Assembly: GCF_030269925.1 (NCBI RefSeq)
Contig: NC_085131.1
Coordinates: forward strand, 1,130,001-1,194,000
Length of the DNA: 64,000 bases
Direction: 5' to 3'
Source of the DNA: Bombyx mori
Lineage: Eukaryota > Arthropoda > Insecta > Lepidoptera > Bombycidae
The notes beneath the pieces are model-generated. The model saw nothing but the letters and a program-made list of their open reading frames with translations. It did no database searches and was not told the origin of the DNA. Numbering within the stretch: the first letter of the stretch is position 1; the number at the start of each line of letters is the position of its first letter. This document shows, one piece after another, positions 11,201 to 26,200 of this stretch. The translations under genes and the position numbers were made by a program.

Positions 11201-14200
11201 CTACAGAAATATAATAGTCTTTGATAGAACCATAACCATAACTTATAATTATAATTAATTATAGTCGAATTTCGACTACTGCTGGACCACTAGTTTTTTT
11301 TAAATGTGATATATTTGTTACCCCATGTAGAATTGATTTACGTACACGATGATGACCAGCTTTCAAGGTTTTGTCGTTGAATTGATCTAGAAAACATCGT
11401 GGAAGGCTATTTTCATGTTTCGTCTGATTTTCAGGTATTTTCCGACTTGGGTCTGGATGTGATAGACAGCGCTTTCGAAGGATACAATGCCTGTGTTTTC
11501 GCTTACGGTCAAACTGGAAGCGGGAAGACTTTCACCATGATGGGATCGCCGGTATGTAGTTTTTTTCCCTATCTAACCGTTGGTAGTTTAAGGGGCGATT
11601 CGAACTTCATGTTGACCGGTAGGTGAGCTCACGGGCTCAACCTGAGAGAATTGCTAACACTAGCCCTAGCAAGAGTAGTGCTTTGCTGAATCTACTACCG
11701 GATCGGAATCGCGACCCACAGAAGATCCGGCGAGAAACTCAGTGAGTTGTGTCTATGGGCTAATTCGCACGTCGGGTATTGAATGGACATTTCAAGGTTA
11801 CATTAGTTGTAGTAGTATTCTTAGGTACTGGTAGTACCAACATGTGGGTTTCAACTTGAAATTGAACATCAATTTCGACCGTATATCTCACGGTGTGTCG
11901 TTCTCGTTCGTGTAAGAAACAAAGGACATAACACGTAACTTCTGCCTAGAAACAGAAGCTCCCTAGCCTCAACGGCTATGGTAGATACAGCTATCCTGTC
12001 TGCCCAACCGACACCATTAATTTTACTATAGTTGACTACCAGAAAATGTAAATGCCAAATATTGGACTTGTGTGCGTGAAGTGAAAGGCATGCATAGTAC
12101 CGCTTAACGATTTGCTATCTGCTGTAATGCATCTTTAGGGCAGGAGTTTCGACTGATGAATGCGTCATCAACAAACGTTTGCCGATAACGTGCACCGTAT
12201 CAAATGACACAAGTAGGTGAGCTTCGTATCAATGGCGATAATCAAACAACCTTTCGTCAAACAGCTATAATTTCGTGATAAGAGCGTCATGAAGTATCTC
12301 AAAACGCATTTTACACATAATATTTATGGGTTTTTACAATCGGCTTATGCTGCTAGTCGAATAAAGATTAATGCAAATATGGTGCTAATGTACCTGCTAA
12401 TAGCATGCATGTGACTAGGAGATGTGAGGAGATGCATGGAAATGGTAGTGCAAGGTAGAGGGGGAAGAGGTCGACCGAAAAAGACATGGATGGAGTGTGT
12501 GAATGACGATATGAGAGAGAGAGAGGAATGAGTGTTGAGATGACGGCTGATAGAAGAGAATGGAAGAGAAAAATTAGCTGTGCCGACCCCACTTAGTGGG
12601 ATAAGGTGGAGAAAACGAAGAAGTACCTGTTAATAGCGGACCGTTCGTGCACATATTAAACACCCGTAGCTGTCACATATCCGCTTGTCTTTTATTTGGT
12701 TTTGTCACTTCTACGTTCATACCGCATTCGTTGGGAGTGGATGTCTTTCGATATACAGACCCTATAAGTGTGATATCACGTGTGTCTTTAAAAAAGAGGT
12801 CACTTTTTTGACTTTGGGAAATAGATAAAAATATTGATTTTGTTATATAGAAAATTTGCACGAGTCGAAATGTGTCATTAGCGTTTTGGCAACCTTTCGA
12901 TCTTTTGATAATTTTAATTAATCTAGGAAATTAATGATGCTAAATATGAATATATGTTTGATAATTCATATTCGATTTTCTTGGTGGAATCAATTACAGC
13001 GTTTCATTAATGTAATGGTCGCATTCTTGGGCTAATGACATATGACCTTCGGAAACAGCTTGATTCAATTTATAATGATAATGAGGGTCATGCTCTTTTA
13101 CAGGAATGCCAAGGTCTGATACCGCGCATATGCCGGCAACTATTCTCCCGCGTGGCAGCCGGCAAGGAGTCAGGGGCTTCCTACCGCACCGAGGTCAGCT
13201 ACTTAGAGATCTACAACGAAAGAGTGAAAGATCTGTTGTCAACGGATGCGGGACACTCCCTCAGGGTCAGGGAGCATCCGAAGCTGGGACCGTACGTTCA
13301 GGATCTGTCCAAGCACTTGGTCTCCGATTATGATGATATACAGGTGAGCAATTCAATATATGTAAACTGTACAGGAATAAAGAGATGATGGTGATTTATA
13401 GTTGTTCATTTTTTGACTTCGAATTTGGTTTCCTCGTCAACTTCTGGCCGACCGCATGCCATAAGTCCTCCTTTCGTCTGCCCGTATTAGAAAAGGCTTA
13501 TGTCCAACAAGGAGCAAATCTGCATACCTGATCCTTTAGACCGAATGGTAAACAGTCGACGTCGCCTTAAACACGTCATTACGGATCCTTCCGATCCATT
13601 AACTCTCAATTAATTCTCAGTGCAAAGGGCAAATGTGTAAGGTACAGGTTTAAATATGTTTAAAATTCCTGGTTCTAATTGTTACAGTTTTTTAAGTTTG
13701 TTTTTAGTAAGAAAACACCGAAATTCCATTCAAATACGATCAGCATTTTTTTGCGTGTCTCTAGTAACAAATTAATGTTCATTTATAAAATTAAATATTA
13801 CAGATCCCATCTATATTCTTATCACCTTCCTTCCTTCCCACTTTAAATTTTTAACACCTTTTTAATTTACCTTAGTTAAAATTATTGAATTTTTTGGACG
13901 CAAGTGAGAAACAATAAATGTAGTCTCTAGTATTTCAATAGATAAATATGACAATGCTGAATGTATAATGACGGATGAAAGATCTTCCACTGAGCGGGCG
14001 TAATTGTTCGGTAGACCGACGACGTTTTTATTCGGAACTTGTATATATGTAAGCTTATCTTGAAAATGTCATAAGCGAGATTCAGGCATCTGTCAAATAT
14101 CTTGCGTTGTACGATGATATGGACGGCACATGTCCGCCGCACATGTAGGATCTGTGCAGGCTCGATCAGTGTGCTTAGTGCGAGTTTCTTAACGTTCGCG

Positions 14201-17200
14201 CGTAAAAGTTAAGCCAATTTTGTTTATGCAGTTGGAACAGCGGCAAACGTACGCAAACGATCCCATTCCATACGAATACGAGTTAACTTTTACGTTATCG
14301 AGAACGTTAAAAAGCACACAGAGTGCGTGCTTGCAGGAGTGCATGCACCGCGGAAACCTGCACCGCACCACCGCCTCGACCCAGATGAACGACGTGTCGT
14401 CCAGGTCGCACGCCATCTTCACGATCACGTTCGTGCAGGCCAGCTACCTGCGCCACAACAATATGCCCAGCGAGACCGTCTCCAAGGTCCACCTCGTCGA
14501 CTTGGCTGGCAGGTGCGTCACCAGCAATAGTCAAATCAAACGACGCTGATTGTAACTACTGATTGTCCGTCTACTGTCATTCCACCACACATTCCCGATC
14601 CTGCGGACAGAATATGGAAAGCAGTCGACGTCGCCCCAAACACGACATTTCGGATCCTCCCGATCCACTAACGGTACTTCTAGGTACCTCAAGCACCGGT
14701 CATCGTCCTCGTCGAACCCGTTGCTTGCAACGAAGGGCTCGACGAGTAAATTAAGCCACAGACACAGCCCACTGAGTTTCTCGCCGGATCTTCTCAGTGG
14801 GTCGCTTTCCGATCCGGTGGATTCTGCGAAGCACTGCACTTGCTAGGGTTCGTGTTAGTAACGTCATCAGGTTTGAGCCCCGCGAGCGACTGGACTTGTG
14901 AATAACGAATTTTGTCAAACCCAAAACCTTTAATAACGTTGCCACCTATATGAGCTTTAATTCCATAATATGCGAATCAATCTCGACAGGTTTGAGGAAA
15001 ATTATTACCTACCTAATTGTTTTTAAATAGAAAATACATATTATAGTAATTTGATAAAAATGTGTTATGATTTATTAGTAGAAACTGTTCGCTATAACAA
15101 GATGAGTACACACGTAATGTTGAAGTGAATAAAACTATATTTTTTTACCCCGTTATAACAAATGGCGGATCAACCTAACCGTAATATAACGAACCTCAGT
15201 TTACCGAATTACTTGATACAACGAATATATACTTGTTCCCTTCTGATTTGTTGTATTGAGGTTGCACTGTACTACACAACCTAGTCTCTGACTTCATGTC
15301 TTAAGTTTTCATATTATGATGTACATATAAACTCACCACCTCATACCGGCCGGACCCTCAGTTTTTCCGCCCATAAGTGACCTGTTAGTCCATCTTTTTT
15401 ACCCACAGCGAACGTGCTGACGCCACAGGAGCCACAGGGCAGCGGCTGGTAGAAGGCGCTCACATCAATAAGTCGCTGGTCACACTGGGATCCGTCATAT
15501 CGGCTTTGGCAGAATCCAGTCAGACGGTGGAAAGTAAGTTGTTCTGGCCTTATTATACAAAACGATTAGTCTTTTTAATTTAAATTCATCATTAAAGTAA
15601 TTTAAATTGTAAAAAATAATAATTTTAGTGAGATAAAGTTATTTTGAATAAAGCAATCTCAACCTAATAACGTACTTACAATATATAAAAAATATAGATG
15701 TATAAAATATATAATTATAACGTTTTTACGAAGGCTCCCGAAATAAAGGAATTTACACGCCAAATTGTAAATATTATTTAGCATACGCGCACTACAAAAA
15801 TATCCTTCCAATTTTTACACGCTTTATATTAGCTTCACTTGTTGTATGTTTGTATGTTTGTAACTGACTCCTTTAAACGCGATTTTGACTCACTTTAAAC
15901 GGCCAGATTTCATTCAAACTTTGTAGATTTATCGAGGACCGATGACAATTCATAATTAAAAAGAAAATTGAAAAAATATATTGAAAAACTGAAAAAATAT
16001 AATTGAAAAAATTGAAATTCAACTAAAAAATGAAAAATAAATAATACATAGTTTAAAAAAACTAAAAAAACACGCTTTATATAAAATTCAACTAAAAAAT
16101 TGAAAAAAATTTTTAATAAATTTAAATAGAAAATAGTGTAAAAAAATATATATTTTTATAAAGAAATTACAATATTGGCTTGTGTGTAATTTGTTTTTTT
16201 TTCTATTTTTCAGTTAAACTACAGAAAGGCTCGAAGAAGAACGTTTTCATTCCGTACCGGGACTCCGTGCTCACGTGGCTCCTGAAGGACTCGCTCGGCG
16301 GAAACTCGAAAACTATCATGATAGCCGCGGTACGTGGGGGGCGCGGTGGGGGGACCGAGGAGCAGCCGGCGTCTTCGTTACTTGTGACGTCATTTGAGGC
16401 TAAACTTAGAGTCGAGGCTTAAATGATAAGTGGCACGTTGTATTCGTGTTGGTATCCATACTCACAGATACCGAACTTGGCAGTAAAATTACAGTCGGCT
16501 TTTTTTTTTAAGTCACTGAAAGCACTGATTGTGGGCGCTTGTGAATTCACGCGACGAAGTAAGAATTAATTACCAAATTTATTACAAACAGTGTCCTAAT
16601 GTTAAACCTCTGCTGTTTAGAACCACAGACTTCATCCACATTATATTTCCAGAGTTATTATTGCCACGTACCGACTTTGGAATAAACTCCCTCCGCTGTC
16701 TTTCCCGAGCGCTACGATATGTCATTCAACAAACAGGGGTTGTGGATTAATCAATGGTAGGTAGCAACTTGTGCTCCTGGCATTGCTGATGTCCATGAAC
16801 GACGGTAACCATGGTAACCGCCGGATGGGCTGTATACTGGTTTGCGTATAAAGGCAATATTTGTTTAGGTTATAATTTACAAGTGTTTAAATCAGATATC
16901 ACCGGCGGACTGCAACTACGGCGAAACCCTGTCGACCCTGCGGTACGCGAACCGCGCCAAGAACATCATCAACAAGCCGACCATCAACGAGGATCCCAAC
17001 GTCAAGCTCATCCGCGAGCTGCGCGAGGAGATCGACAAGCTTCGGGCGCAGCTCACGCACAATTCGGTTGGTCATCGATAAAACTATCGATACTTTTGGT
17101 GTCTACACTAATTGTACTAGGGACGTGAGCTGGTGGGGCGTGATTGACTCGCAGTTTTGACAACGTGCGTGATTATAATACGTCTCGGGAAGCGCGGGCT

Positions 17201-20200
17201 TGGATCGAACTTCCCTATTTATCGATAAATTATGTTTCGATGTAAGCCTTACTTACCTTTGATCAGACCGACAAGACTTCTCAGACAAAAACGACGCACT
17301 CAAATCCCTTTGACTCGAAATTTAGAAATTGCATGAATCTGTAGTTTTGCAAACCGATTTCGCTAATATTATGTTGCTTATTAAAACATTGCAAATTCGT
17401 TTTTATAGCTCAAGTAATAAAGTCTTAAAAAATTCGTGATTAAACTGAAAAGAGTTTTCCAGGGTATCTATATTAACTTACCTGTATTGTTGGACAGTGC
17501 TCTGTTGAGAACGAGCCGGGAGTGCTGGCGACGTTGCAGCGCAAAGAAGCCCAAGAGAAGGTCCTCACAGAGAAGTGGACGGAGAAGTGGCGAGAAACGC
17601 AACAGATCCTTCAGGAACAGAAAGCTCTCGGACTCAGGAAGAGCGGACTCGGCGTGGTGCTGGACTCGGACATGCCGCACCTCGTGGGGATCGACGACAA
17701 CCTGCTGTCCACCGGCGTCACGCTCTACCACCTCAAGGTGAGTCTGTCTTCGCAGATAATATAAGATCAAACTATTATACCATGTCAAAGTGTGAAGGTC
17801 ACCTTCTGCATGGGAAGGACAGCCAAGTGATGGTTTGGAGGATAAATAGTTGGCTTCGTAATCTGCTCGTGGTGATTCTTTTTAGCTACCTAACAAAGCC
17901 ATCAGCGTATAGTGCTAACCAACGAAACCAAAATTAAAATCCATTCAGAAATTTTGTAGGATTGTAGTTTCTTACTAGAACCTGTCGAATAATGACGTCA
18001 CTATTCACTTTCAACATCCTCCTGGCTGAAAATTTATTTACTGATCTACGGGATAAAAAAATCTTCTAAATTTGCAGGAAGGCGAGACGCTGATAGGCAC
18101 GGAGGAGCACTCGCCGATACCGGACATCGTGCTGTCGGGCCCCGGCGTGCTGCCGCTGCACTGCCGCGTGACGCTGTGCGCCGGCACCGCCACGCTGCAC
18201 CCCTGTGCCGGCGCGCACTGCTGGCTCAACACCGTGCTGCTCGACAAGCCGGCCAAACTCAGCCAAGGTACGTGTGCTCGTGCCGCGCTGCACTGAGATA
18301 GCTAAAACCATCTCATAGTGTTTGTTAATACACAGCGAAATATTCGGGGAATCCCTAACACGAGAGTATTTAAAATTGCCTAAATTAATATTTAATGTTA
18401 TTGCCTAAATTAATATTAAATAATTAATAAACTGCCGTCTGAATTTTAAGCTTTTGCATAACTTTTATAGCGGGCTTTGAGCGCGGCGACCGAATCAAGA
18501 AATTCCGTAACGAAAATAAAACCCAACACCCCCACTCCGCCTACCGTGTAGCTCGCGTTCAACATTCACACGTTGCGCTTGTGTAGTGTTTGTGAATAAG
18601 CGCGTGGCGTGACGTCACACTGCATGCGCATCATGAAAAGTCTGCCCATCTCTCTCTCGCGCGGTCTAGCTTATGAATGTGAGAGGCACAGTTCATGTTT
18701 TGCTTTTGTTAATGTTTATAAATATAGCTTGGTCTTAATTTATTATTGTTTTAATATTAAATTATTATTGTCTAATTATAATTGCATAAGTTGATAAAAA
18801 ATGCTATGCAATAGCTTTACCGCGGCAGTCCCCGAGTGCCACACGAGTTTTTTTTTTAACATAAAAAGCCGACGTAGCCCTATCGATGACCGCTCGGTCT
18901 CTATAAATGAGGTCTTCTCAATTTCAAGTTGATCTAAATAATGGATGCTCCTAACATAAGCTTAATATATCCATATTTAGAAGATATAAGATTTATAGAA
19001 ATGTAAATAAATTGCCAATCGTCTACTTTATTATTCCTTCTATTTGTGGAAAATAATTATAGGTTGCATTCTTCTCCTGGGCCGAACCAACATGTTCCGG
19101 TACAACGACCCCGCGGAGGCGGCCAAGCTGCGCCAGGAGGGCAGCGCCAACATGAACCTGTCTCGGCTCTCCTTGCTGTCCTGGTCCACCACCGACCTCG
19201 CGGCCAGCACCGAGAACCTCAACTCCAGCGCCCTCTCGTACGTCATCGCATTGCACTGTCTAACCTGCAACGTTATTTTTTTCTTTTTTTCTACCTATGC
19301 TGATAGCCTTGAGAGGCTATTTCAGCTTCGCCCTAACGTGTGTAGGTGAGCTGACGGGACTCAAACCGGAGTGTTGCTAACACTGATCTTAGCAAGTGCA
19401 GTGCTTCGCAGAATCCACCACCGGATCGGAAACGCGACCCACTGAGAAGATCCGGCGAGAAACTCAGTGGGCTGTGTCTATGGGTTAATTAGGACGGTGA
19501 CCGAGATCCTGCAACGAGAACAAATAAACAATATCGGCGCGGCAGAAGTGAATTTTGACAATAGACAAGGTCGAATTACATTGTTTCGTCTTGTCAAACC
19601 TATTGTTTTTTATTGTCTTTGTAGCAAACAGAATATCTATTTGATGTTACAGTCACTGTCGCTCATGAACATCAGCAATGTAAAGAGCGCGGCCTGCCAA
19701 CAACATAAACAGACATATAGATATCTGTTTATGTTGTAACTTTGTATAGGCAAAGTTGGGTAGATAACATTCCTTTTAACATAAGTTTTTTTTTAACCAT
19801 TGCTTAAAGTTCTAGACTAGAGCAAGTAAAATTATAAAAAAAAAACTGGTAAACAGATCCTTAAATAGGTACATTGTTCGGGACAAAGTTTTGCAATTGC
19901 ACAGTTTAATTAAACTGCTGTACTGCGATGACGATGCTTATTGGGGTCTTACTTTTTTGTGGTAGCGGTGTGTAAGTTGGTCCTTTGAGCCACATTATTG
20001 CGAACTTTATTTAGTACCTATAATGTGAACGAACTCGCTGTCTGGTCGTCGCAATAGAAATAGTGACACCCGTGGTGTCTACCCGAGCGAACATACCATA
20101 CCATACATGTTTACTGATGATTTATCATACCCGATCCTGTGGACTCAATGGTAAACACCGCTCTAAACACGTCATTACGGATCCTCCCGATATATTAACC

Positions 20201-23200
20201 GTGCTTTTAGTTACCTCAAGCGTCGGTCACCGTCTTCGCCGAACCCGTCCCTTGCGACGAAGGGCTCGACGAGTAAATTAACATAGACACAGCCCACTGA
20301 GTTTCTCGCCGGATCTTCTCAGTGGGTCGCGTTTCCGATCCGGTGGTAGATTCTGCGAAGCACTGCTCTGGCGAGGGCCAGTGTTAGCAACACTCCCGGT
20401 TTGAGCCCCGTGAGCTCACCTACGCGCCCAGTTACGTTTTTTTTTTCGGGTCGGGGCCAAACCTCCTACGAGGTCGGTGCGGGGTATGTGGGACTTGAAG
20501 ATTTGCAAGGTGTTGGGAGCAGACCGCGGGCCCAAAGAATTTTACGGCCCCACCGCCCTAAACGACTCCTCTGCTCTCTTACACCCGACGTCCGATCTCC
20601 GTCCGGGATTAGAACCCCGCCAGAGTAGGGGACACGCCCGGTTACGCTGACATTGCCTCTTAAGGCTTCATCAGCTTAGGTAGGGAAAAAGAGATGATTT
20701 AATAGAAGTATTTTAATATAGGGATCTAGAAAGCGAGATCCGTTGCGAGCGTATAGAGGCACAGCGCGCCGAGCTGGAGCGAGAGAGACAACAGTTCCTG
20801 ATGCAGCAGGAGGAGCGCCAGCGCAGGTGGAACGCGGAGAGGGAGGAGCTCCTGCAGGCGCAAAAGAAACTTGACGAGGTGTTTATATGTATTGGTATCG
20901 ATCGACAGACGAGCTCACGGATCATCTAATATGAAGCGGTTACTGTAGTCCTTCACAGGTCGCTCAGATTTTTGGTTACATTGAAAGAAATGTCATTCGA
21001 CGGCGTCTGTGAAGTCTTAGGACAAATAGTGTTAATAACGATGAAATATCACGGGGGGGGGGGGTGTTTCAACCGCACTACACTATTTTAATCGTCAAAT
21101 TCAGTGTCATACATTTTGACGTTCGTATTAATATCGAGGAACAGGGAACAAAACAGATTAACTAAAATAAATAATATATAGGTAAATCTCTGTAACGCAT
21201 ATATTTATCAACAAAATCAGTAATGTTTTTTTTTGTGTGGTTGACTCAGAATAGAACTTTTTTGTTTGTGTAAGTATTTGTTTTACTTTTTTATAGATTA
21301 ACATTCGATCTTTAAGTTCGTTTAACTCTCTGCCTACCACGTAGGTCACCGGTGCCCTACGTGGCGCACTGAAGCAATTATGTCGATTTCTCTCTCCGAT
21401 CTTCTTACTAAGGCGCCGGAATATCTAGTAGACTCTGGGAAAGATGAATCCGAAGATACCGAAGATGAATGAAGACCTAAATGACTAAAACATAGAATAA
21501 CAAACAAAAAAAGGCAAAGTTAAACAACTTAAGCGTTTAAAAACAGCAATCGATATTATTACTTCAGTGCGCCGCGTAGGGCACCGGTGACCTACATGGA
21601 TCGAAGGGTTAATTTTTACTCACCAATTTTCAATAATGATAATAAAAGTGAGAAATGACGCAGACTGTGCCTACCTATGTTGACCGTCGACCGTCCGGTA
21701 GGAACGCGAGGCGATGGAGAAGGAATACGCGGCGGCCTGCAGGAGACTGTCCGGGGACTGGAGGGCGCTGGAGCGGGGCTGGACCAACCGCAGGAGGGCG
21801 CTGCGCTGCAGGCAGAGGGAGCTGGCGGCCAGGACGCAGAGACTCAGGGGGCTCAGCGACACTCATCAGGGATGTGTGAGTATCATTTCTTAAACTATTA
21901 ACTCACATGTACACATTTGTATCTGTGTTTTCTTAAGCTATTGATCCGGAGCAACTCCTGGGAAGGTTTCTGTCATAGTACCATCAAGGTACGACAGGGG
22001 AAGCGCAAGTAGAGTCAACAAATTAATGTGTTACACACAATCCAAAACAGTCACTGCACATCGGGTTTTAATACTAATTAATAATAAATAAAATAAATTA
22101 ATTCGTATGTCTTAATTTAGGTTATAGTTTTATGATCTTACCCTCATTTCGGACTGTAGAGTTAAAGTAATAATAAAGGTCGTGAAGAATCGTAAAAAAC
22201 TCGGATCAATGAACTCACCGTCGCCGATCCACATTCGCTAATTTAACAGGCAGTGTTTCAGTTATCATACAGCAGTAGTAACTAACTGTAATCATACAAG
22301 AGAAAGAGAAAGAGAGAGAGAAAGAGAGGAGAGAGAGAGAGAGAGAGAAAATATACTTTATTGCAACATTCAAACATTCTTCATTTAGTCTCAGGCTAGC
22401 CGATGATCTCACGGAAAAATGATAAAAAACCTATGATTATGTGGAACTCGAAACGTTCTTTGAGATAAGTCTCGATATAGGGGTAAAAGAGAGCACAGTA
22501 TATAGTAAAGAAAAGACATAAGTATTACGGCATAGGCGAATTGGTAATCACTTGAGCTTAGCCCGCAATTTAGATACGCGATCGTATTTCCGTAAACCAA
22601 ATATGAATTTTATGAAGTAATTAATGTATATATGTCGTATCAAATTAAGAAAGCGTAGAGATATGGAGATAAATACGAAATTTAAAAAAAATTCAACCTT
22701 CCCTAGTGACGTTGAAAATAAATTCTTCAAATGACATTAAAACTTTTTCTGCTAACTGTACCGTTGTCAGTTTTTCATACTTTTTTGCAATGATTAATGA
22801 TAACCAAAGTTAATTTCGCTTCCTACACAAGTGTAAATTATTATAATTACACTTCATGTTGCTTTATTATTTCAAAAGTACCCGAACTAATGTGTCTCGA
22901 TCACTTCTCATATTAAATCGATTTATTTTTATTTTTAATCATGATAAGTTATACTGGCGACTTCGGAAGCTAGAAACTGGAAAGTACAGTTTTAAATATA
23001 GGTCACCGGCATAAGTTGCGATATAGGCTTCATGTCTCTGAGCTTTAGTATCAACTTAATACTAGATGAGCGTTGAGTTCAGTCCAAGAATAGCAATAAA
23101 AAAAATCCACTTCAAATTTATTTTGTGTCTGCACTATATAGTCTTTAATAGTTAAAAGTGTTTTGAAATAAAATGAGTGAATTAGAATCGAATATAGAAA

Positions 23201-26200
23201 TCGAATTTTATTACTAGTAGTAGGACGTCTTGTGCGTCCGCACGGGTATGTATGTACCACCACCCTGCCTATTTTTGCCGTGAAGCAGTAATACGTTTCG
23301 ATTTGAATGGTGGGGCAGCCGTTGTAACTATACTGAGACCTTAGAACTCACATCTCAAGGTGGGTGGCGGCATTTACGTTGAATATGTCTATGGGCTCCG
23401 GTAACCACTTTACACCAGGTGGGCTGTGAGCTCATACACCCATCTGTGCAATAAAAAAAAATTAAAAAGGGAATTCGAGAACCATTAGTTCTTGTATACA
23501 TTTGCGACACACACTGTTCGACTGTTTTTATTGTTGTCTCGTTTCACACGCACTCGCGACACTTTCATTTTCGTTCGCGTTACGATCGCACGTACCTACA
23601 TGTAGTAATGCTACTTATAATAAACTGGTTAGAGTTCATAATTACTTTAATGAGTGAGTAGTGTTGAGTTTGAAGTGAGTTGCGAAATTCAGCAAATATA
23701 TTGAATTATTAAATGATTTAATTGAATGGTTAATAAGTGTGATTCAGGTTAGTTCTGTTTGTTGATATTTGAGTGTTTTATGTTACATTGTTCTTCTTTA
23801 ATCTGTTACATTGAAGTCGTAAAGCTACTCCTCAAAGTGGGATCTTGCAGTGCGTCTAAAGCAAGCAAGACTTAGCCACCAATACGTGCCCACTGAATGC
23901 CTTCTGTGCTTAGTGCGAGCTTTTTAACGTTCTCGATAGCGTAAAAGTTAACTCAAATTTGTATGGAGTTGGAAAGTTTGCTAACGTCTTTTTTTATTGC
24001 TTAGATGGGTGGACGAGCTCACAGCCCACCTGGTGTTGAGTGGTTACCGGAGCCCATAGACATCTATAACGTAAATGCCGCCAGCCACCTTGAGATACAA
24101 GTTCTAAGGTCTCAAGTATAGTTACAACGGCTGCCCTCACCCTTCAAACCGAAACGCATTACTGCTTCACGGCCGAAATAGGCGGGGTGGTGGTACCTAC
24201 ACGGGCAGACTTACAAGACGTCTTACCACCAATAATTACGCAAATAATTTATGGAATAACATCGTCTAATAAAAATCTAAACGCGTGATGTATAAATTTG
24301 CGTTATTGGTGGTGGTAGGACGTATTTATGCCGGCATCAGTCAATACCGCCATCTTGATCGTTTCTAGCGCGAAGCACTCACGTGTTCCTGTTTGACCCG
24401 GTAACCGTACTCGTCAAACTCGGCAAAGAGGTCGACGTACAACCTAACCTAAACATCAGCCCGTTGAGTTTCTCGCCGGATCTTCTCAGCGGGTCGCCAT
24501 TCCGATCCGGTAGTAGATTCATTCGTAAAGCGGCTACTCTTGAGCTGCTAGATCTCCTTTGGAGACGCTCGGGTAGCTGTTAGCAAATGCCACTCCCCTG
24601 GCTGAGCCCTTTCTCGCCCACCTGTCCTGGTAAAACTGGAAACGCCTCCGGGCCATCAGTAATCACTCAAACATAAAAAAGTGTTCCTGTTTGAAGGTTC
24701 GGACAGCAGTTAATAAATGTAAATTTTCGTATTTCAATTTTCTCGGTGCTATCATGTTATCTTTTTCGTAATGTGTTACCTGAGCTTTGTGAGTCAGTTA
24801 CAAGACTCCTAGAATACACCGTGCTTTGGTTTTATGATATACATTTAAAAAACACACGCTTCGGTTCGCCTATTCGATTTATGTTTGGACACTCGTAGTA
24901 TTTGTCGATCTATTCTCGTGAATACCTAGATTATCTATACTAATATATAAACCTACAGTGGTTTATACGGATGTTCCGTTATAACTACTGAACCATGCAT
25001 CCGATTGACTTGAAACTTGGTATCCATGTAGAAAATAAGTGTACTTGATGGACAGGCTAATATTTATATGAGTGTTGAACTCCCTAATAATAATGACAAT
25101 AAATAATGTTAATTTTAAATGCCCAGCGAAGCGGGCGAGTACGGCTAGTATTTTATAATTTTACGTAATGTAATAAATTTCATTAGTTTGCAATACGCTT
25201 TGGAAAAGTAATTAATAACTTGTTGGCCTTATCAAACGTATTACGTAAGAAATTCAGAACTCCTTCCGCCATTTTGTTTTTTTTTGCGTATCCCATTTCC
25301 CGCCATATTTTATTTTTCGTTGCAATTCCACCGCGCTTAGGTGGAGACCGAGGAATCGCGCATGCTGGAACTCAGATCGAGGATCGAAAACAAGAGGATA
25401 GAGTTGGAGGACTACGCCAAGAATATCATCAGGGAATTAGTGGAGAGCGGCAAAATCGAGGTAGGCTTTCGGTCCTATGCTTTCTGGTGGAGGAGCAGGC
25501 TAATAATGTTTCCTATATTAATTGTGTGACTTTTCAAGGTACGATTGGAATTGATTTTGTTTTACGAAGAGCAGAAGGAATCGTTGTTTATATAACTCGT
25601 AATTATTTTAATGGGGTACAGATTTGGCCTGCGTACACACCGCCATCTGTCGCAAAATGCCCTTATATTTCACAGTTTGATGAAGGCTTTAGCTTTTTTT
25701 TTCGCTTGCTTGCTTGCTTTTATTTTTAGTTATCAACAAACAAAGCTATGTCCTTATATCCGTAAAGTATGTCAGTATTTTCGAACTTTTAAATTTCGAA
25801 ATTTTAAACATATAGAACCAACGAGATGCTCATAAAGTTCATTTTTGTACGTTTTGTTTTTTCAGTACGGTTTCAGTCAGTAGTGTGATGTGTGTGTGTT
25901 TAGTCAAAGAAAAATAGTTCTAAAATCTAAAGTTAATCTAAAGTTCTATCTAAAATATTATAAAGATGAAATAAATAATAGTTTAATGACGAGCTTTGAT
26001 CGAGAGGTCAAAGTCACTGTAGTAAAAGAGTAAGGGTATAATATATGTAAAATAAATAAGATTCAATGTAAAAAAACATTATTTTTTTGTGTTAAAGAAA
26101 AAAAATATAGATCTGTTTAAATCTTCAATAAGCATATTTGAGTGAATTGCATCTGATGTTAAGTGGTTCTCGTTCACCCATTCAAGCTATAAAAAAACCG

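Noticed and set aside
25220..25729. 169-codon plus-strand frame
   Set aside because: It overlaps kinesin exon M in another frame and continues into intron sequence.
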